Shown here: one piece after another, positions 44,786 to 53,761 of the stretch
Layout of the letters: the number at the start of each line of letters is the position of its first letter
Numbering within the stretch: the stretch's first letter is position 1
Source of the DNA: CAVYXK01 sp963708245
Lineage (GTDB): Bacteria > Pseudomonadota > Alphaproteobacteria > Acetobacterales > Acetobacteraceae
NCBI GenBank assembly: GCA_963708245.1
Contig: OY970201.1
Span: 3,224,001 to 3,288,000 of the forward strand
DNA: 64,000 nucleotides
Reading direction: 5' to 3'
The notes under the pieces: model-generated
Seen by the model: only the letters and a program-made list of their open reading frames with translations
Told to the model about the DNA's origin: nothing
Database searches by the model: none
Program-made: the position numbers and the translations under genes

Positions 44786-46252
44786 ATGCCTGATTCCGGT
44801 CCGGTCCCCACGGTTGCCTTGGCTGATACGTATGAAACCGATGTGCCCGCCCGGCTCGATCGGCTGCCCTGGGCGGGCTTCCACTGGCTGGTGATCTCCG
44901 GCCTTGGCATCGCTTGGATCCTCGACGGGCTGGAGGTCACGCTCGTCGGCTCACTTTCGGGCGCAATCGCGAACAGCCCGGTGTTGCACCTTTCAGCAGC
45001 GCAGGTCGGTTTCACTGCGAGTGCGTATCTTGTGGGCGCAGTCTCCGGCGCCATGGTGTTCGGCTACCTGACCGACGTGTTAGGCCGGAAGAAGCTGTTC
45101 AGCGTCACGGTGCTGGTTTATTTGATTGCCACGATCGCCACCGGCGCATCCTGGAGTTTTTGGTCCTTCACGCTGTTCCGTTTCTTCACCGGCGCTGGCA
45201 TCGGCGGCGAATACGCCGCGGTCAATGCTGCGATCCAGGAGTTGATCCCGGCTCGCCGGCGCGGCTTCACCGACCTGGTGATCAACGGGAGTTTCTGGAT
45301 CGGCGCGGCAATCGGTGCGGGTGGCTCCGTAGTGGTGCTGGACCCGAGGGTCCTGCCACCGGAGATCGGCTGGCGCGTGGCTTTCGTGATCGGCGGTGTG
45401 CTCGGTGGTGTCGTGTTGTTCCTGCGCCACTGGATCCCCGAAAGCCCGCGCTGGCTGATGACGCATGGCCGTCCCGAAGAGGCCGAGCGGGTCGTGCATG
45501 AGATCGAGGAGCGAGTGGCCGCGGAGATCGGCATCCCGCTACCGCCGGTGCCGGGGATCAGGATCCGCCTGCGAACCGACGTGCATTCCTGGTTTCTGGC
45601 AGGCATCCGCGCGTTGTTCAGCCAATATAGGCGACGCACGGTGCTCGGCGTTGTGCTGATGGCGACGCAAGCATTCTGCTACAATGCAGTATTCTTCACC
45701 TACGCGCTGATCCTGACGAAATTCTACGGCGTCGCGCCGGGCAGCGTCGGGCTATTCATACTGCCATTTGCTGCTGGCAACTTCCTCGGGCCATTGCTGC
45801 TTGGCAGGTTGTTCGATACGATCGGACGGCGGCCAATGATCACTGCAACCTATGCGATATCTGGTATTCTGATGGCAATCACCGGCTGGCTGTTCGCCAA
45901 TGGGGGTCTGTCCGCCGAGGCGCAGACAGGTGCCTGGACCGTTATCTTCTTTGTCGCTTCCGCCGCCGCCAGCTCTGCTTACCTGACCGTCGGCGAAAGC
46001 TTCCCGCTGGAGGTCCGCGCGGTGGCGATTGCGTTGTTCTATGCATTCGGAACGGGTGTCGGCGGCGTCGCCGGGCCGGCATTGTTTGGTGCGCTGATCG
46101 ACACCGGCTCGCGTACGTCAATCATGTGGGGCTATTTGCTGGGCGGCTTCCTGATGTTGGTCGGCGCCGCGACGGCTGCGGTGCTGGGGGTAAGCGCCGA
46201 GCGCCGGCCGCTGGAGGAAGTGGCGACGCCTTTATCCGCGGTCGGTCACTGA
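44786..46252 (+). CDS. MFS transporter, aromatic/organic acid or sugar-type
   Basis: A 488-residue permease with about 12 hydrophobic segments, starting at the ATG at 44786. After a 30-residue cytoplasmic N terminus it reads WLVISGLGIAWILDGLEVTL (helix 1 with the Asp typical of acid:proton symporters), MVFGYLTDVLGRKKLF (motif A, G-x-x-x-D-x-x-GRK) and RFFTGAGIGGEYAAVNAAIQ. In the second half the motif A repeat is LLLGRLFDTIGRRPMI. It is divergent from the amidase/TRAP cluster and may import a related compound (inference). Confidence 0.9.
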   Translation: MPDSGPVPTVALADTYETDVPARLDRLPWAGFHWLVISGLGIAWILDGLEVTLVGSLSGAIANSPVLHLSAAQVGFTASAYLVGAVSGAMVFGYLTDVLGRKKLFSVTVLVYLIATIATGASWSFWSFTLFRFFTGAGIGGEYAAVNAAIQELIPARRRGFTDLVINGSFWIGAAIGAGGSVVVLDPRVLPPEIGWRVAFVIGGVLGGVVLFLRHWIPESPRWLMTHGRPEEAERVVHEIEERVAAEIGIPLPPVPGIRIRLRTDVHSWFLAGIRALFSQYRRRTVLGVVLMATQAFCYNAVFFTYALILTKFYGVAPGSVGLFILPFAAGNFLGPLLLGRLFDTIGRRPMITATYAISGILMAITGWLFANGGLSAEAQTGAWTVIFFVASAAASSAYLTVGESFPLEVRAVAIALFYAFGTGVGGVAGPALFGALIDTGSRTSIMWGYLLGGFLMLVGAATAAVLGVSAERRPLEEVATPLSAVGH

Positions 46253-46350
46253 CGACAGGCCGGCCTGTCCGATAACTGCCGCGGTGGTGGCGCAGAGGCC
46301 CCTTTCATGAGACCGTGCCGCGTCATCCTTTGCCGCCGGTATGAACTTGC

Positions 46351-47058
46351 ATGTGGACCCATATCGCCTCCGCCTCGTCGGAAGGTAACCAGCTCGACCT
46401 CTACGAGCGGAACGGTGTGCACATGATACGTGCCGACGGCTGGGAACTGATGAACGGCGAGTACCACGCGTCGGAGGACGAGCTCGGTCGTCTCGCCGGC
46501 CTGCTCACGTGCGAGTCTCATCCTGAGATCCTTCTGGGCGGGCTCGGCCTGGGATACACGCTGGCGAGCCTTCTGGCGACGTTGAATAAACGGTTCCGGC
46601 CCGCCCGGGCGAGGATCACGGTGGCGGAACGGTCCGACGCCGTGCTGCGCTGGTTCGGCACCCACACGAACCCGCGTCTCGCAGCGACGCTGTCGTCTGG
46701 CGTACGCCTGATCGAGAGCGACGTCGTGGCTCATCTCGGCGTAGACCGACGCTGGGACGTGATCGTGCTCGACATCGACAACGGCCCCGAAGCTCTCTCG
46801 ACGCCGGGCAACGCCGTGCTTTACGGGGAACACGGATTGGCTCGCTGTCGGGACAGCCTCACGCCCTCAGGGCACCTGCTGCTATGGTCAGGTTTCGAAG
46901 ACTTGAACTTCGTCGAGCGAGCCCGCGCGGTGGGCTTCTCAGTCGCGCGGCAATACATTCCCTTTCCAAACCGGTCGGATCAGGCTCACGTGCTTTATGT
47001 GCTGTCGCGTGAGCCCCTGTCGCCGCCCGACCGTGACCGCGTTGGCTTGGACGGGTAA
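46351..47058 (+). CDS. Spermidine-synthase-like SAM-fold protein
   Basis: A 235-residue protein. SAM-binding motif I is ILLGGLGLGYTLASLLATLN at about residues 60-79, then ITVAERSDAVLRWF, VRLIESDVVAHLGVDRRWDV and IVLDIDNGPEALSTPGNAVL with the acidic loop (DIDNGP) that replaces D-x-x-D in related aminopropyltransferase-like proteins. GHLLLWSGFEDLNFVERARA is the late strand. The family includes putative methyltransferases annotated as spermidine synthase-like. The acidic residues needed to bind putrescine are not all visible, so a methyltransferase role is as likely. Confidence 0.75.
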   Translation: MWTHIASASSEGNQLDLYERNGVHMIRADGWELMNGEYHASEDELGRLAGLLTCESHPEILLGGLGLGYTLASLLATLNKRFRPARARITVAERSDAVLRWFGTHTNPRLAATLSSGVRLIESDVVAHLGVDRRWDVIVLDIDNGPEALSTPGNAVLYGEHGLARCRDSLTPSGHLLLWSGFEDLNFVERARAVGFSVARQYIPFPNRSDQAHVLYVLSREPLSPPDRDRVGLDG

Positions 47059-47330
47059 GCCAGTAGCATGGCTGAATCCGAGCCAAAGAGGACCGCCGAC
47101 ACGTCGGCTCAATTCCGCGCGGTTGTTTGGGTGAAAGATCTGCCAAGATCAGCGCGAGCGAACTGAGTTACTCTGATTTTCTCTCCACGGTACGGTCACT
47201 TCCGGCTCCATTGGACTTGGTGCTAAACGCTGTTCACTGGCCTTTCACGGCCGCACCTGGGAGACTGCTCGCATGGTTGGGACACCCACTCTGATCGCTC
47301 GCTTCGTTCTTCCCGCTGATTGGTGCGCTG

Positions 47331-48701
47331 GTGGGCGGCCTGTCGTCCGTAGCACGCGCGGCCGAGTCAATCAGCGAAGAGGACGCACACGCGATCGGTG
47401 TGGCTGGCTACGTGTATTTCTATCCTCTGGTCACAATGGACATCACGCGGAAGCAGTTGACCAACGTCGCGAAGCCCGAAGGCATTCACACGCCTATGAA
47501 TACGTTCGCCAATGTTGCTGCATTCCCGCCGGCGGACCTAAAGGTGGTGGTGCGACCAAACTTCGACACGCTGTATTCCAGCGCCTGGCTCGACCTGACC
47601 AAGGAGCCGATGATCGTCTCGGTCCCGGATACGCATGGGCGTTATTATCTGCTGCCGATGCTCGACATGTGGACCGACGTGTTCGCCTCCCCAGGCTGGC
47701 GCACGACCGGGACCCATGCCGGCGACTTCGCGGTGGTGCCACCGGGGTGGAGTGGCACGCTACCAGCTGGCGTGGTTCGCATCGACGCGCCCACGCCCTA
47801 TGTCTGGATCATCGGCCGAACCAAGACGGATGGACCGGCTGACTACCCTGCCGTGCACCAGATCCAGGCCGGCTTCAGGATAACGCCCATGTCGCGCTGG
47901 GGGATGCCACCCGAGCCGGTGGTCGGCACAGTCGATCCCAGCATCGACATGCAGACCCCGCCAAAGACCCAGGTCGATACGATGCCGGCCGGCAAGTTCT
48001 TCGCCTACGCCGCCGATATCCTTAAAGTGCAACCACCGCACATCACCGACCAGCCGATCCTCGCCCAGATGGAGCGGATCGGGATAGTGCCGGGCAAGAA
48101 TTTCGACATCGACAAGGTCGATCCGTCGATCAAGGCTGGACTTGGGTCCGTTCCCGAGGACGCTTTGGCGCTGATGGCGTGGAAGGTCCCCACCCTTGCC
48201 CGCGTCGTGCACGGTTGGTCGATGAACACCGACACGATGGGTGTGTACGGCAACTACTACGTGAAGCGCGCGATTGTCGCCCAGGTTGGCCTTGGCGCCA
48301 ACCTGCCAGAGGACGCGATCTATCCGCTCAACCTTGCAGACAATACGGGCAACCCGTTGGATGGTGCGAATGCCTATGTTCTCCATTTCGACAAGGGCGC
48401 TACGCCGCCGGTGAGTGCGTTCTGGTCGGTCACGCTTTATGACAGTGAGGGCTTCCAGGTGGCGAATAGCCTCAACCGGTTCGCCGTCAGTAGCTGGATG
48501 CCGTTCAAATACAACCCGGACGGCTCCCTCGATCTCTACTTCCAGAACGCTAGCCCCGGCGGAGATAAGGAGGCGAACTGGCTGCCCGCGCCGAAAGGGC
48601 CGTTCAACCTCACGATGCGGCTCTATGCGCCGAAGAGCGATGCTCTGATCGGGAAGTGGAACCCACCGCCGGTGACAAAGGAAACCCAGCCCGCACAATA
48701 G
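47331..48701 (+). CDS. DUF1254/DUF1214 domain protein, exported; start probably damaged
   Basis: A protein of at least 456 residues. DUF1254 is at the N terminus (ESISEEDAHAIGVAGYVYFY, VVRPNFDTLYSSAWLDLTKE, RYYLLPMLDMWTDVFASPGW), and the DUF1214 domain is at the C terminus (SAFWSVTLYDSEGFQVANSL and RFAVSSWMPFKYNPDGSLDL). The same frame upstream of the GTG at 47331 reads SLASFFPLIGALVGG, a signal-peptide core continuing into LSSVARAAES with a cleavage site after ARA, but a TGA closes the frame at 47296-47298. An ATG at 47273 in another frame would restore the signal after a one-base shift. The function of the family is unknown; it acts in the periplasm. Confidence 0.82.
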   Translation: MGGLSSVARAAESISEEDAHAIGVAGYVYFYPLVTMDITRKQLTNVAKPEGIHTPMNTFANVAAFPPADLKVVVRPNFDTLYSSAWLDLTKEPMIVSVPDTHGRYYLLPMLDMWTDVFASPGWRTTGTHAGDFAVVPPGWSGTLPAGVVRIDAPTPYVWIIGRTKTDGPADYPAVHQIQAGFRITPMSRWGMPPEPVVGTVDPSIDMQTPPKTQVDTMPAGKFFAYAADILKVQPPHITDQPILAQMERIGIVPGKNFDIDKVDPSIKAGLGSVPEDALALMAWKVPTLARVVHGWSMNTDTMGVYGNYYVKRAIVAQVGLGANLPEDAIYPLNLADNTGNPLDGANAYVLHFDKGATPPVSAFWSVTLYDSEGFQVANSLNRFAVSSWMPFKYNPDGSLDLYFQNASPGGDKEANWLPAPKGPFNLTMRLYAPKSDALIGKWNPPPVTKETQPAQ

Positions 48702-48927
48702 GCTTCGTTGCACAGCCAAGCCACGCGAAACCGAGTTGCCATGGCCAGGGCGTGCTTTGGGCCGACGCGGTGTTGACGGCGTACCAGGCCGGCTACGCAG
48801 GTCCGGGACCCACCCCAAGCGGTCGTCGAACAGGCTCGCCAGTATAAAGCCCTGACCGCCGTCGTAGGCTTGCCGGAAGGCGCTGTTTGGGCCACTTGCC
48901 TCATCCTGGCCAGGCGATGAGGGACAA

Positions 48928-50187
48928 ATGGGCGATGTCGATGTGGTGGTGATCGGCGCCGGTGCGGCCGGTCTCGGAGCCGCCTCAGCGCTGCGCCGGA
49001 CCGGCCGAGGCGCCCTGGTGCTGGAGGCATCCGGTCGCGCCGGCGGGCGTGCCTGGACCGCCCATCCTGCGGAACTCGGCGGGGTGTGGTTCGACATGGG
49101 CGCAGTGTGGCTGCACGCCGCCGAGCGGAATCCGTTGGTACCGATCGCACAGTCCCTCGGCCAGAAACTTCTCCGTGCGAACGAGCTGCGGCAGGAGCGC
49201 ACCGTCATCGGCTCGCGATTGGCGACAGACGCCGAACTTGCCGACTACCACGCCGCCTGGCCCCGCTTCGAGCACACCGCGGCGGCTCTGCTGGGTTCGG
49301 GCTTGCCAGATCCACCGCTCTCCGCGGTGGCGCGGAATCTTCCTGATGATCCGTGGGCGGCTACCGTCGAAGCGTGGGAAGGCCCGGTAATCTGCGCAGC
49401 CGATGCGGATCGGTTCAGCCTGGCGGACTGGCAAGCCAACGTCCTGAGCGGCAGCAATCTGGTGCCGGAGGGCGGCATTGGTGCTTTCGTCGCCCGCCTC
49501 GCCGACGAACTCGATGTCCGTTTCAACATACCGGCACGGCGGGTGCGCTGGGACGGCACGGTCGCAGTTGAAACCGATCGTGGGACGATCCGTGCCCGAT
49601 CCTGCATCGTGACCGTCTCAACCGGCGTGCTGGCGGCCGGCGGGATCATGTTCGATCCGGACCTGCCGGCGGCGGTGCAGGATTGCTTGCACGGGCTGCC
49701 GATGGGGCTGGCGATGAAGGTGGCACTGCGGGCCACCGGGCCGGATCGATTGGACTTGCCGTTGCATTGCTCGCTCGATCACCGGGTGGAGCACAGCGGT
49801 GAGCCGCTGATGCCGTTCCAGTGCTGGCCGTACCGACGCGACTACGTGCAGGGCTGGATCGGCGGATCGACGGCGTGGGAGCTGGCACGGGCGGGCGACG
49901 ATGCCGCGGTCGATTTCGCGCGGGGCGAACTACGCCGCATCTTCGGCGCGCGCGTCGATCGCCTGTTCGCGGGCAGCCATCTGGTGACGCGCTGGGACGC
50001 TGACCCGTTCGTGCGTGGGGCCTATGCTTACGCTCGACCAGGTTACGCCAGTGCACGCGCAAAACTTGCGGAGCCGCTCGCCGACGGCCGGCTAATCTTC
50101 GCCGGCGAAGCGTGCAACACGCCGTTCGGCGGCACCGTCGGCGGCGCCTGGCTCAGCGGCATGGCGGCCGCGGAAAGGGCGGCGTGA
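48928..50187 (+). CDS. FAD-dependent amine oxidase
   Basis: A 419-residue flavoprotein of the monoamine-oxidase type. The FAD-binding motif is VVVIGAGAAGLGAASALRRT at residues 6-25, followed by LEASGRAGGRAWTAHPAELG (the GG-R-x-(W/F/T) motif) and VWFDMGAVWLHAAERNPLVP. VRFNIPARRVRWDG and ARSCIVTVSTGVLAAGGI are the mid-domain strands, and the C-terminal FAD contact is GRLIFAGEACNTPFGGTVGG. There is no signal peptide. It overlaps the S49 peptidase gene at TGATG. The amine substrate is unknown. Confidence 0.92.
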   Translation: MGDVDVVVIGAGAAGLGAASALRRTGRGALVLEASGRAGGRAWTAHPAELGGVWFDMGAVWLHAAERNPLVPIAQSLGQKLLRANELRQERTVIGSRLATDAELADYHAAWPRFEHTAAALLGSGLPDPPLSAVARNLPDDPWAATVEAWEGPVICAADADRFSLADWQANVLSGSNLVPEGGIGAFVARLADELDVRFNIPARRVRWDGTVAVETDRGTIRARSCIVTVSTGVLAAGGIMFDPDLPAAVQDCLHGLPMGLAMKVALRATGPDRLDLPLHCSLDHRVEHSGEPLMPFQCWPYRRDYVQGWIGGSTAWELARAGDDAAVDFARGELRRIFGARVDRLFAGSHLVTRWDADPFVRGAYAYARPGYASARAKLAEPLADGRLIFAGEACNTPFGGTVGGAWLSGMAAAERAA

Positions 50188-50984
50188 TGCCCGGACTGAT
50201 GTTCTGGCGGCGCCGTCCGCGCATCAACGTGGTCGAGCTGCACGGATTGATCGCGCCGCGCCAAGGATTGCTCAATCTGCGAGGCGCCGGCCCGCTGATA
50301 GAGCGTGCGTTCGATACTGCGCGCGGGCGTCCTGTCATCCTGGACATCGACAGCCCCGGTGGGTCCCCTGTGCAGTCGGACCTGATCGCCACGTTGGTGC
50401 GGCGCCGGGCTCAGAAGGCCAAGGTCGAGGTCCATGCGGTGATCGGAGATGTTGGCGCATCCGGTGGTTATTGGATTGCATGTGCCGCGGACCGTATCCA
50501 CGCGAATCCGATGAGCATTGTGGGCTCGATCGGCGTGCGCGGCGGTGGGTTCGGGTTCAGCGACCTGTTGGACCGTATCGGCGTCGAGCGACGGCTCTAC
50601 ACGGCTGGGGAGAACAAGGCACGGCTCGATCCGTTTCTGCCGGAACGACCGGAAGATGTCGCATTCACCCGCAAGCTGCTGGAGGAGCTGCACGAACGGT
50701 TCAAGTCGTGGGTGCGGAGTCGCCGGGACGGGCGGCTGAGCGGCGACGAGAGTGCGCTGTTCGACGGCAGCTTCATGCTGGGTGAGCGCGCTTTGCAGTT
50801 TGGCCTGATCGACGGGCTGGCCGATGTGGACGGGCTGGTGCGCGAGCTGGGCGGCGAGAAGGCGCGGCCAAACGTGCTGCGGACGCGACGGCGGGGGCTG
50901 TTGCGCATGCTGCCGCGGCTGGCGGTCGATGCGGCGCTGGATGCGCTGGAGGAGCGGCGCATCCGGCTGCAACTGCTGGCGTAG
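50187..50984 (+). CDS. S49-family signal-peptide-peptidase-like serine protease
   Basis: A 265-residue single-domain S49 peptidase, starting at the ATG at 50187 that overlaps the amine-oxidase stop. It reads INVVELHGLIAPRQGLLNLR, VILDIDSPGGSPVQSDLIAT and VHAVIGDVGASGGYWIACAA, where Ser in GASGG is the nucleophile. The general-base Lys is in RLYTAGENKARLDPFLPE, as in SppA. AERIMANPMSIVGSIGV-like sequence (RIHANPMSIVGSIGVRGGGF) is present. There is no clear N-terminal membrane helix, unlike SppA, so it may be cytoplasmic or peripheral like short alphaproteobacterial homologues. Confidence 0.93.
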   Translation: MPGLMFWRRRPRINVVELHGLIAPRQGLLNLRGAGPLIERAFDTARGRPVILDIDSPGGSPVQSDLIATLVRRRAQKAKVEVHAVIGDVGASGGYWIACAADRIHANPMSIVGSIGVRGGGFGFSDLLDRIGVERRLYTAGENKARLDPFLPERPEDVAFTRKLLEELHERFKSWVRSRRDGRLSGDESALFDGSFMLGERALQFGLIDGLADVDGLVRELGGEKARPNVLRTRRRGLLRMLPRLAVDAALDALEERRIRLQLLA

Positions 50985-51047
50985 TTGGACATCGCCGCTT
51001 CGTCGGTGTGCAATACGGGGCGCTGGACCAGCGACAGGAGGACCTCC

Positions 51048-51374
51048 ATGGCGAAGCAGCCCTCGACCGCAGCGCGTGACCGCGTACGCAACACCGTGCC
51101 CAAGTTGGTCGAAGCCACCGAGCAGTGGCTATTCGGCGATATTTGGGAGCGCCCGCAGCTTTCCAAGCGCGATCGCAGCCTGATCACCTGCGCCGTGCTG
51201 GTCGCCACTTATCGGCCCGAGCAGCTCCGTGGCCATTTGCAACGCGCCTTGGCCAACGGTCTATCGAAGGAGGAACTGGGGGAGATGATCACGCATATCG
51301 CGTTCTACGGCGGCTGGCCCTGCGCGATGACCGCGGCAAACGTGGCCCGCGAGGTGTTCGAGGAGAACGAGTAG
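51048..51374 (+). CDS. Carboxymuconolactone decarboxylase (CMD) family protein
   Basis: With the ATG at 51048 (CAGGAGG at 51036-51042) the protein has 108 residues. The CMD core reads WLFGDIWERPQLSKRDRSLI, TCAVLVATYRPEQLRGHLQR and ALANGLSKEELGEMITHIAF, then YGGWPCAMTAANVAREVF. The C-x-x-C of peroxidase-type AhpD proteins is absent; the pattern is that of gamma-CMD, which decarboxylates the lactone in protocatechuate breakdown, but many relatives have other roles. It is four bases upstream of the dehydrogenase gene and is co-transcribed with it. Confidence 0.92.
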   Translation: MAKQPSTAARDRVRNTVPKLVEATEQWLFGDIWERPQLSKRDRSLITCAVLVATYRPEQLRGHLQRALANGLSKEELGEMITHIAFYGGWPCAMTAANVAREVFEENE

Positions 51375-51378
51375 CGCC

Positions 51379-52311
51379 ATGCAGATCGGTTTCATCGGGC
51401 TTGGCACGATGGGTGCCAGCATGGCCGCCAATCTGCAGAAGGCGGGGCACAAGCTGGTGGTGAATGACGTTCGACGTGCGTCGGCGGCGCGTCATCTGGC
51501 TGCCGTCGCGGTCTGGGCCGATACGCCGCAAGCGGTGGCGGAGCAGGCCGAGCTGATATTCGCCTCGCTTCCCGGCCCACCGGAGGTCGAGGCCGTGGCG
51601 TTGGGACCCAATGGTCTGTTGTCCGGCATCCGTGCAGGCGCGGCGTTCTTCGATCTGACCACCAATGCGCCGGCGACGGTTCGAAAGGTGCACGCGGCTT
51701 TTGCCGAAAAGGGCGCGCACGCGCTGGATGCGCCGGTCAGCGGCGGCCCGCGCGGCGCTGCCTCTGGCAAGCTTGCCATCTGGGTCGGCGGTGAGGAGAC
51801 GGTGTTCGACAAATGGAAGCCGGTGCTGGACGCGATCGGCGACCAGGCACGTTATGTCGGGCCAATTGGTGCCGGCTCGGTCGCCAAGCTGGTGCATAAT
51901 TGCCTGGGCTATATTCTGACGACAGGCTTGGCCGAGGTGTTCACCATGGGCGTGAAGGCCGGCATCGAGCCGCTGGCGATCTGGGAAGCGGTGCGTCAGG
52001 GCGCGCTCGGACGGCGCGGCGCGTTCGACGGCATGCCGGATCAGTTCCTTTCCAACCAGTACGACCCGCCCGCGTTCGCGCTGAAGCTTGCGCATAAGGA
52101 CGTGTCGCTTGCGTGTGCGCTGGGGCGTGAGGTGGGTGTGCCGATGCGGCTGGCGAACCTTGTGCTGGCCGAGATGACCGAGGCGCTGAACCGCGGCTGG
52201 GGCGAGCGGGATTCGCGTTCGGCAATGCTGTTGCAGGTGGAACGGGCGGGCGTTTCCATCAATGTCGATCCGCAGCGCCTGCACGAGGCGGTCGAAGGCA
52301 TGAAGCATTGA
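51379..52311 (+). CDS. NAD(P)-dependent beta-hydroxyacid dehydrogenase (3-hydroxyisobutyrate type)
   Basis: A 310-residue protein of the beta-hydroxyacid dehydrogenase family. The N-terminal Rossmann motif is IGFIGLGTMGASMAANLQKA at residues 3-22, the substrate-binding signature is DAPVSGGPRGAASGKLAIWV, and the catalytic Lys is in GAGSVAKLVHNCLGYILT near residue 170. The third conserved segment is FALKLAHKDVSLACALGREV. Its stop originally overlapped the start of the phosphatase gene (see the IS1380 entry). The substrate is unknown; the CMD neighbour suggests a small hydroxy acid from a catabolic route. Confidence 0.93.
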   Translation: MQIGFIGLGTMGASMAANLQKAGHKLVVNDVRRASAARHLAAVAVWADTPQAVAEQAELIFASLPGPPEVEAVALGPNGLLSGIRAGAAFFDLTTNAPATVRKVHAAFAEKGAHALDAPVSGGPRGAASGKLAIWVGGEETVFDKWKPVLDAIGDQARYVGPIGAGSVAKLVHNCLGYILTTGLAEVFTMGVKAGIEPLAIWEAVRQGALGRRGAFDGMPDQFLSNQYDPPAFALKLAHKDVSLACALGREVGVPMRLANLVLAEMTEALNRGWGERDSRSAMLLQVERAGVSINVDPQRLHEAVEGMKH

Positions 52312-53458
52312 TCCTAAATCCGGCAGTTGAGTGATTGCGCGCCGCGGCTGAATCGGCAGATTTGGCCGGCATGAGCACAGAACAGAGATGTCTGGCGGTT
52401 CACCCCGCGGGTGAGCAACCGGAAGTTGCGCCGCATTCGGCGATTGCCGATACCTTCGCCGGGCGCGTGCACGTGGAGTGGGACGCCGCCGCACCGGTGA
52501 CGCCGTTCGGCCAACTGCCATTCTTCATCGACTACCTGAAGCAGGCCGGGTTGTTCGACAATTGGGTTGCCGACTGTCCGCTGCGGTTCACTAGCCCGAA
52601 TGCACCGCGTACACGCGATCTGCTTGGCACCGTGCTGCTGTCTGTTCTGGCGGGTCACCGGCGCTATGCCCATGTGACCGCGCTGCGCTGCGATCCGGTG
52701 AACCCGCCGTTGCTCGGCATGCGCAAGGTGGTCAGCGAGGACTCGGTTCGCCGCGGGCTGGAGAAGATCGACGAAGCGCAAGGCTCGGCCTGGCTGCAAA
52801 ACCACCTGGACTATTGCACCGCTCCGCTGCTCGGCGAGCCGTGGGTGCTCGACATCGATACCACCATCAAACCTTTGTATGGGCACCAGGAAGGCGCCGA
52901 GCTGGGCTATAATCCGCACAAGCCGGGTCGGCCGTCGCACTGCTATCACAGCTACATGCTGTCGAACCTGCGGCTGGTGCTACGGGTCGAGGTATTGCCC
53001 GGCGATCAGCACAACGTCAGACACGCGACGGGCGGCTTGTGGGAGTTGCTGGATCATCTCGGAGCGGGGCAGCGGCCGTGGCTGCTGCGCGGAGACAAGT
53101 CGTGGGGCATCGAGCCGGTGATGGCGCGGGCCGAGCGGGAGGAGCTGGCGTATCTGTTCCGTCTGCGCATGACGAAAAACGTCACGCGGGCACTGCAACG
53201 GGCGATGCAGGCATCGGACTGGAAGGATGCCGGCCAGGGCTGGCAGGGCAAGGAGACGAGCCTGCGGCTGGAGGGCTGGAGCCGGCAGCGGAAAGTCATT
53301 CTGCTGCGCCGCCAACTGGCTGGTCCGCCGGCCGTCGATCATGGCGATCCGGCTCAGCGGCGACTTGGCTTCGTCGAGGTGTGCGGCGGCTCCGGTTTTC
53401 TGGACAGCGGGATAAGCTTAGGGCTGACCGGTTCCATAAGAGGCGAGACGTGGGTGTA

Positions 53459-53761
53459 ATGAGGAAGCAGCACAGCGCGGACTTCAAGGCGCGCGTGGCG
53501 ATGGCGGCGCTGTCGGGGGAGAAGACCCTGGCGGAGCTGTCGTCGGAATTCGGTGTCCATCCGACAATGATCAGCACCTGGAAGCAGGAGCTGATGAAGC
53601 GTGCGAGTGAGCTGTTTGCGCGTGGCCACAAGGCGGCGGGAGCCGAGGACACACAGAAAGTGATCGACGATCTGCACCGCAAGATCGGTCAGTTGCAGGT
53701 CGAACGCGATTTTCTTGCCGGGCAGCCCGCCATCTCCCGACTGCTGAGAGGCGGGCGATGA
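53459..53761 (+). CDS. IS3-family transposase OrfA
   Basis: A 100-residue DNA-binding protein: MRKQHSADFKARVAMAALSG, EKTLAELSSEFGVHPTMIST and WKQELMKRASELFARGHKAA. This is the HTH of IS3 OrfA, followed by a leucine-zipper-like helix (VIDDLHRKIGQLQVERDFL). The stop overlaps the OrfB start as ATGA, allowing translational coupling or frameshifting to make OrfAB. An in-frame extension upstream into the IS1380 part is not meaningful. Confidence 0.92.
   Translation: MRKQHSADFKARVAMAALSGEKTLAELSSEFGVHPTMISTWKQELMKRASELFARGHKAAGAEDTQKVIDDLHRKIGQLQVERDFLAGQPAISRLLRGGR

Noticed and set aside
47068..47166. 32-codon frame after the SAM-fold gene (AQFRAVVWVKDLPRSARAN)
   Set aside because: It is short with no recognisable domain, and the evidence is not enough to call a gene.
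47760..49208. Minus-strand frame of 482 codons opposite DUF1254 and amine oxidase genes
   Set aside because: It spans two unrelated genes on the other strand and has no protein-like sequence.
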